Program-made: the position numbers and the translations under genes
DNA from: Cyanobacteria bacterium RYN_339
Lineage (GTDB): Bacteria > Cyanobacteriota > Sericytochromatia > S15B-MN24 > JAQBPE01
Length of the DNA stretch: 41,771 nucleotides
Assembly (NCBI GenBank): GCA_028287685.1
Contig: JAQBPE010000313.1
Location: 1-41,771 of the forward strand
Direction: 5' to 3'
Shown: piece after piece, positions 9,101-15,128 of the stretch
How positions within the stretch are numbered: position 1 is the first letter of the stretch
Layout: the number at the start of each line of letters is the position of its first letter
Notes under the pieces: generated by a model
The model's input: only the letters and a program-made list of their open reading frames with translations
Told to the model about the DNA's origin: nothing
Databases searched by the model: none

Positions 9101-9319
9101 GCGGGCGTTGTTCGTGATGGGCTCGTCCGGGTCCTGGGCCACGAGGGCCTTCAAGACCACGGCCAGGTCGGGCAGGTGCTCCGTCAGGTCGAGCCCGACG
9201 TAGGGCAGGGAGGAGCCGCCGAGCGCCCCGTGCCGGGTGGCGCCGCGCAGGCTGTCGAGGCGCTCCGAGAGCCGATTGACGCGCTGCTCGAATTCCGCCG
9301 CGGAGAGAGTTTCGGACAT
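6104..9319 (-). CDS. Large beta-rich protein with C-terminal TPR, 1071 aa
   Basis: Unrecognised protein without signal peptide. Residues about 1-300 are helical (MSETLSAAEFEQRVNRLSERLDSL...). About 300-980 consist of strand-rich segments resembling several immunoglobulin-like or jelly-roll modules (for example GTYRVFLRAAGEMLGERTVV and AYVELQVQGPKDTPVRLEA). About 990-1040 contain a TPR-like pair (RYERAQLLLARNLRKAAARDFQAAID). The gene starts a two-gene operon with the 466-aa coiled-coil gene, which begins inside its last codons. An AAGGAAG lies 12 nt before the ATG, a loose ribosome binding site. A structural or multi-protein-assembly role seems more likely than an enzyme, but no function can be named. 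Confidence 0.75.
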   Translation of the reverse strand: MSETLSAAEFEQRVNRLSERLDSLRGATRHGALGGSSLPYVGLDLTEHLPDLAVVLKALVAQDPDEPITNNARLEVGGRRLALAAVMALLQGGEGLADFNARYQTLMGSEPEYALFERVLPAAMREAGLTLPAKPEPRRLLEALLITVGVPTSLLVAAAEYFTVYWRLFHPLPDPLAPLHVPPATIDEATRDHLATLAKRLLPNAGVLAPAIQGMASLMTFLRTQPKWRVGDLLSASEEIKKASGIDAAKLLGGSQEAQAVLEGALAHAWHPDQFRHALLSFPRGNEVRLPNGSLAMVDKASSVPLYGTYLLERKSYTVLPNEGLTLEDLKTWQDGAHFVGNRIVWRGSAEATADADGWPLFESPRQAFEERLPLGWFYAEPVPAARALALGPTKLTPQPGVHLRAELVAAVEDGHPKLSVRTGLRVCLPDQAGKTLQLECPQAETGGRLSFDLDERGVGSLSPRTLSLSAAAAGHLELQVQDHATGEVVSFDGRPVTTRLPMPEVMLFAEATGQAVEPSAAAHAFGMPSYLLYANRPINTGAMAMQDLAVENLGKAGDYEVHRMAWRDPNQDLSIHIDGRYQWLFINRVDEVWQAPELPPPIAPLAFVPQSPAGLIVGSADELLLDDVSHVWNPLIEIQRDGELVAAYNWDELNWLMNFPSDNRRLSGPMLRRALHVAPEFDLAGTYRVFLRAAGEMLGERTVVILPALSLTVTPTGPQDEDMTYTVRATCPGACFVGGAKQTKLSLGSPVVDRDTMENSPFQPKPLEGILTLVNPPIDLRVAIEPDVVGFRLLDDNEGTWIRKSSLSYEELGHITLVLFARSGVKGTLKVGDGEALDEDFYEGFATFSLSSLQETLERHETDVHISIDGRSVGTLTVTWHPKVLHFEIANEYLQENTAYVELQVQGPKDTPVRLEATSPDGRRLGLLEVEPDGDQQRQVAFALPASRDYPITTIKVYVPTEQSGVASGSLEVRNASFEPEIEAINQRITSEPHNADIRYERAQLLLARNLRKAAARDFQAAIDLGMTELMDSPQYQQFLSQRRAESFLEDIKALASFFVPFARKELTIG

Positions 9320-9506
9320 TGAAAAGTGGATCTTCCTTCAGTGGATGTAGAACTGGTGCGTCAGAGAGTGTACCGCACCTGCGCCGATCTGTTTAGCCCC
9401 ACGCGTGCCCTGCGCGCTTGCAGCCGAAGATCTTCGTTGCACCCGCACGCTGTCCGCAGATAGCAGGACCCGTATCCTGAAGGCCGTGGGAAGGAGCGGT
9501 GGCGGC

Positions 9507-9869
9507 ATGGATGCACTTGAATTTCGGATTGACGAGGCCTTGTGCCCGGAGCTGGCGCAAGCGCTGGTGATGCTGTACTGCCGGCACCTCGGGCAACCCG
9601 AGGCGCGGCGGACGCTGCGGATCATGGCCATGGAGCAACCGGAGCTGGGGCGGCAATTCGACGCGCTGGACGAGCTGCACGCGCGGCACCCGTTCCGCGA
9701 CCTGGGCCGCGACGCCCTGCAAGAAGAGCTGCGCATGCTCTACCGGCATCACGTCGCGCTCGATGCGCCCCGGGTGGTGCGCCAACTGCGGCGGCTGTGC
9801 CAACATGAGGCCACCCTGCTCGCGCAGTTCGACGCGTTTGACCGGGAGTTCGGCTCAGGTACGGGATAG
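9507..9869 (+). CDS. Hypothetical protein, 120 aa
   Basis: Unrecognised small acidic/basic helical protein rich in Leu, Arg and His, with no membrane segment. The ATG at 9507 has AAGGAG at 9491-9496 (10 nt spacing). An in-frame start at 9405 was rejected because it has no ribosome binding site and gives an implausible N-terminus. The last 15 nt overlap the 3' end of the convergent kynureninase-like gene. The 187-bp region between this gene and the divergent 1071-aa gene holds a perfect 12-bp palindrome, CGAAGATCTTCG, at 9425-9436, a possible operator. Confidence 0.6.
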   Translation: MDALEFRIDEALCPELAQALVMLYCRHLGQPEARRTLRIMAMEQPELGRQFDALDELHARHPFRDLGRDALQEELRMLYRHHVALDAPRVVRQLRRLCQHEATLLAQFDAFDREFGSGTG

Positions 9870-10964
9870 CTCGCCCAACCGGTCCATCAGCCGGTCCGCC
9901 TCGGCGGCCGTGTTGAAGAAGTGCGGACCCAGCCGCAGCCCGCTGGTGGGCCGGTAGCTGCAGGCGAAGCCTTCCGCGTTCAGTTGGCGGTGGACCGGGT
10001 CGGCCTGCGGGAACTTCAGGCAAACCACCCCCGCACGGCGTCCGGGCTCGCGCGGCGTCGCCACGGCGAGGCCGAGCTCGTCGGCGCGCGCGATCAGCCG
10101 GCCCGTGAGGGCCAAGGAGGCCTCCCGGATCGCCGCGATCCCGACCTCGAGCAGCACGTCCAGGCCCGCCGAGGCGGCGTAGTGCGGCAGCACCATGGGC
10201 GTGCCCACGTTGAACCGTTGGCTGCCCGCCGCGGGGACCAACTCGGGCACGAAGGCGAAGGGCTCGCGGTGGCCGAACCAGCCGACGGCTACGGGCGCCA
10301 ACTGGTCGGCCAGCGCCGGGCGCACATACATGAAGGCCGACTCCGACGCGCCGAGCCCGAACTTGCGCGTGCCGCTGATGAGCACGTCCGCGCCCAGGGC
10401 CTGCACGTCGATCGGCACGACCCCGTATGCTTGGAAGGCGTCAACGATCACGATCGCGCCGACCTGCCGGGCGCGCGCCGCGATGCGCGCCACATCGAGC
10501 AAGGCGCCGGAACAATAAGTGGCCAGGCTGATCGAGACCACGGTGGTCTCCTGATCGATCGCCGCGATGATGGCGGCTTCGTCCGGGTCCGCGCCGTCCG
10601 GCGACGGCACGACCACGACGCGCGTGCCCCGGCTGGCCCAGCCTTGCCAGGCGTAGCCGACGGACGGGAAGTCGAGGGCGGAGGTGACGACCTTGCCTGG
10701 CGCCAGGGCGCTCACGAAGCGGTGCAGCAGCTCCGTCACGCCCATGCCGAAGACCACGCTGCCTGCCGGCGCGCCGATGAAGCCGGCCACGCGGTCGGCC
10801 TCCGTCTGTACCCACGGCCACCACACGTCCCAGCCGCGCTCGCCCAGCGTAAGCTGCTCGTGCACGTAGCGGTCGACCTTGCCCTGCAGCGTCCGCGGCG
10901 CGGCGCCCATGGCATTGTTGAGGAAGTAGACCTGGTTCTCGAGGATCGGAAAGCGATCCCGCAT
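9855..10964 (-). CDS. Kynureninase-like class V PLP enzyme
   Basis: A 369-aa pyridoxal-phosphate enzyme of aminotransferase class V. The N-terminus (RFPILENQVYFLNNAMGAAPR) resembles kynureninases and related lyases. Asp175 in IVIVDAFQAY should bind the PLP pyridine nitrogen and Lys201 in SGTRKFGLG should form the Schiff base. Kynureninase splits kynurenine into anthranilate and alanine, and other class V enzymes are desulfurases, lyases or epimerases, so the reaction is open. The start ATG at 10964 shares one base with the stop of the TDO-like gene, implying coupling. Upstream in-frame starts lie inside that gene. The pairing with a TDO-like gene supports a tryptophan-derived substrate. Confidence 0.75.
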   Translation of the reverse strand: MRDRFPILENQVYFLNNAMGAAPRTLQGKVDRYVHEQLTLGERGWDVWWPWVQTEADRVAGFIGAPAGSVVFGMGVTELLHRFVSALAPGKVVTSALDFPSVGYAWQGWASRGTRVVVVPSPDGADPDEAAIIAAIDQETTVVSISLATYCSGALLDVARIAARARQVGAIVIVDAFQAYGVVPIDVQALGADVLISGTRKFGLGASESAFMYVRPALADQLAPVAVGWFGHREPFAFVPELVPAAGSQRFNVGTPMVLPHYAASAGLDVLLEVGIAAIREASLALTGRLIARADELGLAVATPREPGRRAGVVCLKFPQADPVHRQLNAEGFACSYRPTSGLRLGPHFFNTAAEADRLMDRLGELSRT

Positions 10965-11710
10965 CAGTGGTGGCCCCGCGCCTCGACCCACTCGTGCGTC
11001 ATCGCGACGCGGATGCTCCACAATTCGGGGAAGAGCGGCCGCATCATGCTGGAGGCCAGCATGGTGGTCTTGTTCTCAGCCAGGGAGTTGGTGTCGTGCG
11101 AGATGCCGATGATGCGCTTCACCAACATGAAGTGATGGAAGAGCCACTTCTGCCAGAGCCCGTCCACCGTGGTGTAGGCCTCCGTCAGCAAGTAGAGGTG
11201 CGAGTCGGCGTCCGGATCATGGTAGAGCGCGGACAGGGTGGTGTTGCGCGCCGCCAGCAGATCGCTGAGCGCCTTCCACAGGACGGGGCCAGCCGCCATG
11301 ATCTGGTTGTAGCCGGGGCTTTCCTGCCCGCTGCCCTTGCCGAGCGTCTTGCGGACGGTCTGGTAGTTGCGCGGGGAGAGCGTCTCCAAGATATCCAGCT
11401 CCTGGATCAGGCACTCGAAGACCACGCGCACGCGGTCCAGCGAGGCGATCGCCTGGCCAACCTGGCCGGCCTCCACCAGGTCGGCGGAGTAGCTCAGCTC
11501 GTGGGTCGCCAGCTTGAGCTTCAGCTCCTGGCACTGGTGGGCGATCACGAAGACCGTGCCGTCGTGGCTGATCGTGGCCGTCTCGTGGTCGTGCAGGCCC
11601 AGCAGCTCGCCCGTGCGGATGGTGCGCTCGTAGTCCAGCTTGCCGTGCCCGACATGGTCGTTCAACACCTTGTTGAACATGGGCAGTTGCATCTCGGGGC
11701 GCATGGGCAC
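10964..11710 (-). CDS. Divergent tryptophan 2,3-dioxygenase-like heme protein
   Basis: A 248-aa helical protein resembling the TDO superfamily, whose canonical members open the indole ring of tryptophan with O2 and heme to give N-formylkynurenine. FVIAHQCQELKLK aligns with the TDO segment bearing the active-site His (His58 here). LFHHFMLVKRIIG aligns with the heme-ligand segment (His193). In the region normally reading FQSxQFR, which holds the Arg that binds the substrate carboxylate, this protein has SPGYNQ, so Asn135 stands in for Arg. The Gly-Thr-Gly-Gly-Ser loop is also replaced. It is shorter than typical TDOs. Substrate may therefore lack a free carboxylate. GTG start with GAGGAG 6 nt upstream; the GNAT gene stops 1 nt before it. 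Confidence 0.7.
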   Translation of the reverse strand: MPMRPEMQLPMFNKVLNDHVGHGKLDYERTIRTGELLGLHDHETATISHDGTVFVIAHQCQELKLKLATHELSYSADLVEAGQVGQAIASLDRVRVVFECLIQELDILETLSPRNYQTVRKTLGKGSGQESPGYNQIMAAGPVLWKALSDLLAARNTTLSALYHDPDADSHLYLLTEAYTTVDGLWQKWLFHHFMLVKRIIGISHDTNSLAENKTTMLASSMMRPLFPELWSIRVAMTHEWVEARGHH

Positions 11711-11711
11711 G

Positions 11712-12632
11712 TTATTCTCCTCGCGTCTTTGCGGGTTGCGGCACGGGTTTCTTGAGGTAGACCAGGGCGTATTGGAGCTTGAAGCCCACGCGTTCGTAAA
11801 GCGAATGACGCACGCCAGCCTCGTCGCTGGTGGACAGCCCGATGAACCGTGGCGTGTGCGAGGTCCAAAGCCAGTCGCAAGCGCCTTGCAGCAAGGCGCG
11901 CGAAAGGCCGCGCCGCCGGTGCGGCTCGCTCACGCCCAGGTGGTAGATGTAGCCCATATGATCCTCGGGGTAGAAGAACGCCGTCACGGCGCCCGCCACC
12001 TTGTCCTGGTCGTCCAGCGCGAGGAAGATCTTCATCTTGTCGGGCTCGAACAGGCGCTGGGGGTTGCTGGGCAACCGGTAGCCCGGGAAGCACTCATGCA
12101 TGACCATGAGGAAGGGCAGCAGGTACTTCGGCTTCAACTCGCCCAGGCGGTAGCTTTCCGGCGCGACGACCGGCGATTCCAGCTGGCTGTGAGCCTCGTA
12201 GCAGTAGATTTCGCGGCTGGGCTTGTAGCCGTGCTTGCGCAGGAAGACCTGGCCGGTCGCGTTGCTGGCGCGCACGCCGCCCTCCAGAGCCAGGGCGCCC
12301 GTGGCGTGGGCGTCTTGCTCGATCCGGGCGAACAGGGCGGTGCCAATACCCTGGTGACGCGCCTCGGCCAGCACGATCGGGCCGTCGATCGTGAGCGTCT
12401 GGTTGCGGAGGTTGCCGGCCGCGAAGCCCAGGATCGTCCCGCCCTCGCCTTCGGCGACCCAACCCTCTTGTTCCAGGTTGCGGTGGCCGTAGTCGGCTTC
12501 GAACTCGTTGGTGCTGGCAACGTCCGGCTGACCGCAAGCCGTGGACGGCGACGACGACGCGGCCACGGCCAACTCGGCCACGGCTTGGAAGTCTTCCGGC
12601 TGGTAGCGCCGGACCTGGTAGGGAATCGTCAT
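11712..12632 (-). CDS. Tandem-GNAT acetyltransferase
   Basis: A 306-aa protein with two consecutive GNAT folds, an arrangement known from mycothiol synthase MshD and some antibiotic acetyltransferases. The acetyl-CoA pyrophosphate-binding loops are EARHQGIGTALF in the N-terminal half and EPHRRRGLSRALL in the C-terminal half. The C-terminal copy ends with the usual YERVGFK segment. It transfers an acyl group from acyl-CoA to an amine or similar group; the substrate is unknown. The ATG at 12632 was chosen because GGAGG lies 5-6 nt upstream. A GTG four codons earlier overlaps that site. It is the first gene of an operon with the TDO-like and kynureninase-like genes. Confidence 0.8.
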   Translation of the reverse strand: MTIPYQVRRYQPEDFQAVAELAVAASSSPSTACGQPDVASTNEFEADYGHRNLEQEGWVAEGEGGTILGFAAGNLRNQTLTIDGPIVLAEARHQGIGTALFARIEQDAHATGALALEGGVRASNATGQVFLRKHGYKPSREIYCYEAHSQLESPVVAPESYRLGELKPKYLLPFLMVMHECFPGYRLPSNPQRLFEPDKMKIFLALDDQDKVAGAVTAFFYPEDHMGYIYHLGVSEPHRRRGLSRALLQGACDWLWTSHTPRFIGLSTSDEAGVRHSLYERVGFKLQYALVYLKKPVPQPAKTRGE

Positions 12633-12655
12633 CCAGCCCTCCACGGGGATCCCCC

Positions 12656-12685
12656 ATTCTAGCGCGACTCACCGGGGGGGATCAA
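12656..12685 (-). promoter_or_regulatory. Sigma-70-type promoter of the GNAT/TDO-like/PLP operon
   Basis: On the minus strand TTGATC (12680-12685) is followed after 18 bp by TAGAAT (12656-12661). These match the -35 and -10 consensus at 4/6 and 5/6 positions. Transcription would start near 12648, about 16 nt before the GNAT start codon. Confidence 0.5.
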
Positions 12686-12704
12686 CCGGGGACAAGCGTC
12701 GGGC

Positions 12705-14330
12705 CTAAGCCTCGGGCTCCGGGGGGTTCAAGGGCAAGGTAAACCAGAAGGTGTTGCCTTCGCCGGGGGCGCTCTTCACGCCGATCTTGCCGCCGTGGGC
12801 CTCGACCAGCGTCCGCGAGACGGAAAGCCCCAGCCAGGTGCCGTCGTGCTGGGTGAAGCGCTCGAAGACGCGGTTCCGATCCTCCTCGAGCAGGGCGGTG
12901 CCGGAGTCCTGGACCTCGATGCGCGCTTCGCGCTCGTCCATCGAGACCTGCGCCCGGATCATGCCGCCTGGCGGCGTGAGCTTGATCGCGGCGTTGACGA
13001 GGTTCGTGAAGACCTGCTCGACGCGGCCCTGATCCGCGTAGGGCCGCTGCAGCCCCGCGGGCAGGTGCCGGATCACGCGCAAGCCCTTTTGGATGGCCAG
13101 CGGCTCCAGGGCGTCCAGCACGGCCACCAGCGAGTCCGCCAGCGCGTAGCGCCGCCGCTCCACGGTGAACTTCCCCGCCGACATGCGGGTATTGTCCAGA
13201 AGGTCGTCCACCAGCGCCATTTGCACGGTGCAGGTCGCCAGGATCCGGCGCAAGTAGGCCTCCTGCTCGGGCCGCAGGGCGCCCATCGCGCCTTCGGCCA
13301 GCACGCCCGCGAAGCCCATGATCGTGTGGATCGGCGTGCTCAGCTGGTAGCTCATGGCGTTCAGGAACTCGTCCTTCATGCGATCGACCTGCTGGAGCTG
13401 GGCGATTTGGGTGTTGGCGAGCGTCTCGCGCTCCACGCGGTTGGAGACCTCCAACGCGAACACCAACAGGCCTTCCACCTGGCGGTCGGGGCCGAAGACC
13501 GGCGCGTAGTTGAAGTCCCAGAAGGTCTGGCGTGGGCGATCGCCATACGTCAGCGTGTACGGGATGCCCGCCGCCTTGAACGGCTCGCCCGTGACCAGCA
13601 CCTGATTGACCCGCGCCTCATACAGATCGCGGCTCTCGCCGTCGGCCAACTCGAAGAGCCGGCGCCCCAAGAAGAATTCTGCAGGGCGGTCGAAGAGCGA
13701 AGTGAACTCCGGATTGACCCAGCGGATGATCATGTCGCGGTCCAGGTAGGCGATGCCGGCCGGCGCCTGCTCGATGATGCGCTCCATCAAGCTCTTCTGG
13801 CGGGCAAGCGCCTCCGAGCTTTCGGCGGCCTGGGTTTCGGCGCGGGCCGTGTCCTCGCGCAGCCGCGCGAAGAGCTGGAAGGCCAGGTCTTGCACCTGCC
13901 GGTAGTGCTCCTCCAGGCCGCGCACGATCGCCATGGCGCGGGGGACCTCGGCGGTGAAATCGGGCAAGAAGTTCAGCAGGGCGCCCTTTTGGGCCGTCAC
14001 CAGGCGCACCATGTCGCCCAGCTGCAAGGTGCCCTTGGGCAGGCCTGGCAGCTCGTCCGCCGCCCAGAGCCGCAGGCCCTCGTGGGCCGTCGCCAGGGCG
14101 GTGCCCTGTTCGAGGTCGGCCAATAACTTCTCGATGCCGTCCCGCGTCAGGTCGCGCACCTGGGCATCCGACAACTCCTCGTACAACCGCATGAGCGGAA
14201 GCCCCAGGGCCAGGATGTGGACGTGGTTGACGGCGGCCACGTCGTCCAGGCGGTCCGCGCGCAGGTAGGACGCGTAGTCGGCAACGGCCTTGGCGTCCTG
14301 CGATGCTTGGTTGGTGTCGAGGGTTGTCAT
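12705..14330 (-). CDS. Histidine-kinase-like protein lacking the phosphoacceptor His
   Basis: A 541-aa protein. Residues about 1-165 form an all-helical sensor-like region, about 180-300 a PAS domain (IIEQAPAGIAYLDRDMIIRWVNPEF), about 316-390 a HisKA-like dimerisation domain and about 395-535 an HATPase domain. The H-box normally reads MSHELRTPL. Here it reads MSYQLSTPI, so Tyr328 replaces the phosphorylated His. The G1 box is DSGTALLEED instead of DxGxG, and the G2 box is GTWLGLS. The N-box NLVNAAIKLTP and the FERF motif remain. It is probably a signalling pseudokinase that acts by binding partners. No response regulator is adjacent. Start at ATG 14330 with GAGGTGG upstream. No transmembrane segment, so it is cytoplasmic. 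Confidence 0.85.
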   Translation of the reverse strand: MTTLDTNQASQDAKAVADYASYLRADRLDDVAAVNHVHILALGLPLMRLYEELSDAQVRDLTRDGIEKLLADLEQGTALATAHEGLRLWAADELPGLPKGTLQLGDMVRLVTAQKGALLNFLPDFTAEVPRAMAIVRGLEEHYRQVQDLAFQLFARLREDTARAETQAAESSEALARQKSLMERIIEQAPAGIAYLDRDMIIRWVNPEFTSLFDRPAEFFLGRRLFELADGESRDLYEARVNQVLVTGEPFKAAGIPYTLTYGDRPRQTFWDFNYAPVFGPDRQVEGLLVFALEVSNRVERETLANTQIAQLQQVDRMKDEFLNAMSYQLSTPIHTIMGFAGVLAEGAMGALRPEQEAYLRRILATCTVQMALVDDLLDNTRMSAGKFTVERRRYALADSLVAVLDALEPLAIQKGLRVIRHLPAGLQRPYADQGRVEQVFTNLVNAAIKLTPPGGMIRAQVSMDEREARIEVQDSGTALLEEDRNRVFERFTQHDGTWLGLSVSRTLVEAHGGKIGVKSAPGEGNTFWFTLPLNPPEPEA

Positions 14331-14621
14331 CCCTGGGTTCCACCTCGGATGGTCGGTCGCCGCTAACCCGCACGGTGCCTTGATCGGCGCGCACGCTATC
14401 CTACCAGGGTGCCAGGGGGGCCGTCGAGGTATCGGCGCCCCTGGCCGTTCTTCGGCCTGCCTTCCCGTTATCTGGAGCGCCGACAGGAGGCCCAACCGAG
14501 CATGGCCCGAAATCGCCCGGTTATCTGGATCGGGGCCTGGAGGAAAACGACCCGAAAGCCAGGTAGTGGCATCGGTCGCGCCCGATCGTCCAAAATTGGG
14601 GAAGATCGCAGATAACAGAGA
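14331..14621. other. Intergenic region with repeated TTATCTGG motifs
   Basis: This 291-bp gap lies between two minus-strand genes and holds no convincing gene. It contains TTATCTGG at 14468, TTATCTGGATCG at 14521 and most of a CAGATAA-N6-TTATCTG palindrome at 14609. The composition is visibly less GC-rich around these motifs than in the flanking genes. Confidence 0.6.
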
Positions 14622-14628
14622 TTATCTG
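14609..14628. repeat. Palindrome CAGATAA-N6-TTATCTG, copy 1
   Basis: Perfect 7-bp arms with a 6-nt spacer. The stop codon of the 137-aa membrane protein (minus strand, TAA at 14622-14624) lies in the right arm. It may be an operator or a short RNA hairpin in the transcript of that gene. No T-tract follows on either strand. Related copies are at 25090, 25307 and 33630. Confidence 0.55.
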
Positions 14629-15035
14629 GGAAAGTGATCGCGCCGTTCCCGGTTGGCCTTTTCGGTCGTCTGGAAGACGTCGTAGCTGGACCAGACCATG
14701 TAACCGGCGAAGCCGATCACGGCCCCGGCGATCATCGTGGGGCCCGGATCGATGATGGACAAGGGGTGTCCGGACGCGGCCGTGAGCCAAACGGGCACGT
14801 ACTCGATAAAGCCTGCGGTCAGGGCGCCACCGTACACGGCGCCCCACATTCCCAGCCAAACCATGCTGCCGCGGAAGGGGTCTCCGGCATAGACGTAGCC
14901 CACGCCGGGGCCCAGACAGATGGGCGTGCAGGCGAGGTTCAAGATCACCGCGGCGGCGGGGTCCTTGGGCGGCGTCTCGGCGGGGGGCGCGGCCGCCAGC
15001 AGCAGCGAGAAGGCGAGCGTGGTGGTGGTCAGCAT
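14622..15035 (-). CDS. Small membrane protein with signal sequence, 137 aa
   Basis: Unrecognised. Residues 1-20 are a hydrophobic signal or anchor (MLTTTTLAFSLLLAAAPP). Two or three further hydrophobic segments follow (about 30-48, 57-80 and 100-118). The Gly-rich LGPGVGYVYAGDPFRGSMVWLG stretch and the cytoplasmic-looking tail SSYDVFQTTEKANRERRD loosely recall TM2-type small membrane proteins. GGAGG lies 6 nt before the ATG. It stands between the pseudokinase and flagellin genes on the same strand, with gaps of 291 and 93 nt. No function can be assigned. Confidence 0.65.
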   Translation of the reverse strand: MLTTTTLAFSLLLAAAPPAETPPKDPAAAVILNLACTPICLGPGVGYVYAGDPFRGSMVWLGMWGAVYGGALTAGFIEYVPVWLTAASGHPLSIIDPGPTMIAGAVIGFAGYMVWSSYDVFQTTEKANRERRDHFPR

Positions 15036-15128
15036 GAAGGTCCTCCCCTTGATCGATACCCTGCCTGCCCGCCCGCCTCACGTTATGGCAAGGGGACGCG
15101 GAAAGCATGGCCTGGCGCGGGGAGGACC

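Noticed and set aside
6335-9322. A nearly 1000-codon plus-strand reading frame (and a similar one at 4945-6162)
   Set aside because: Both mirror real minus-strand genes in GC-rich DNA. Their translations are Arg/Gly/His-rich with no motifs, and no ribosome binding sites were seen.
14460-14630. CRISPR-like array of TTATCTGG repeats
   Set aside because: Spacing is irregular (about 53 and 101 nt), orientation changes, repeats are under 15 nt and no cas gene is nearby.
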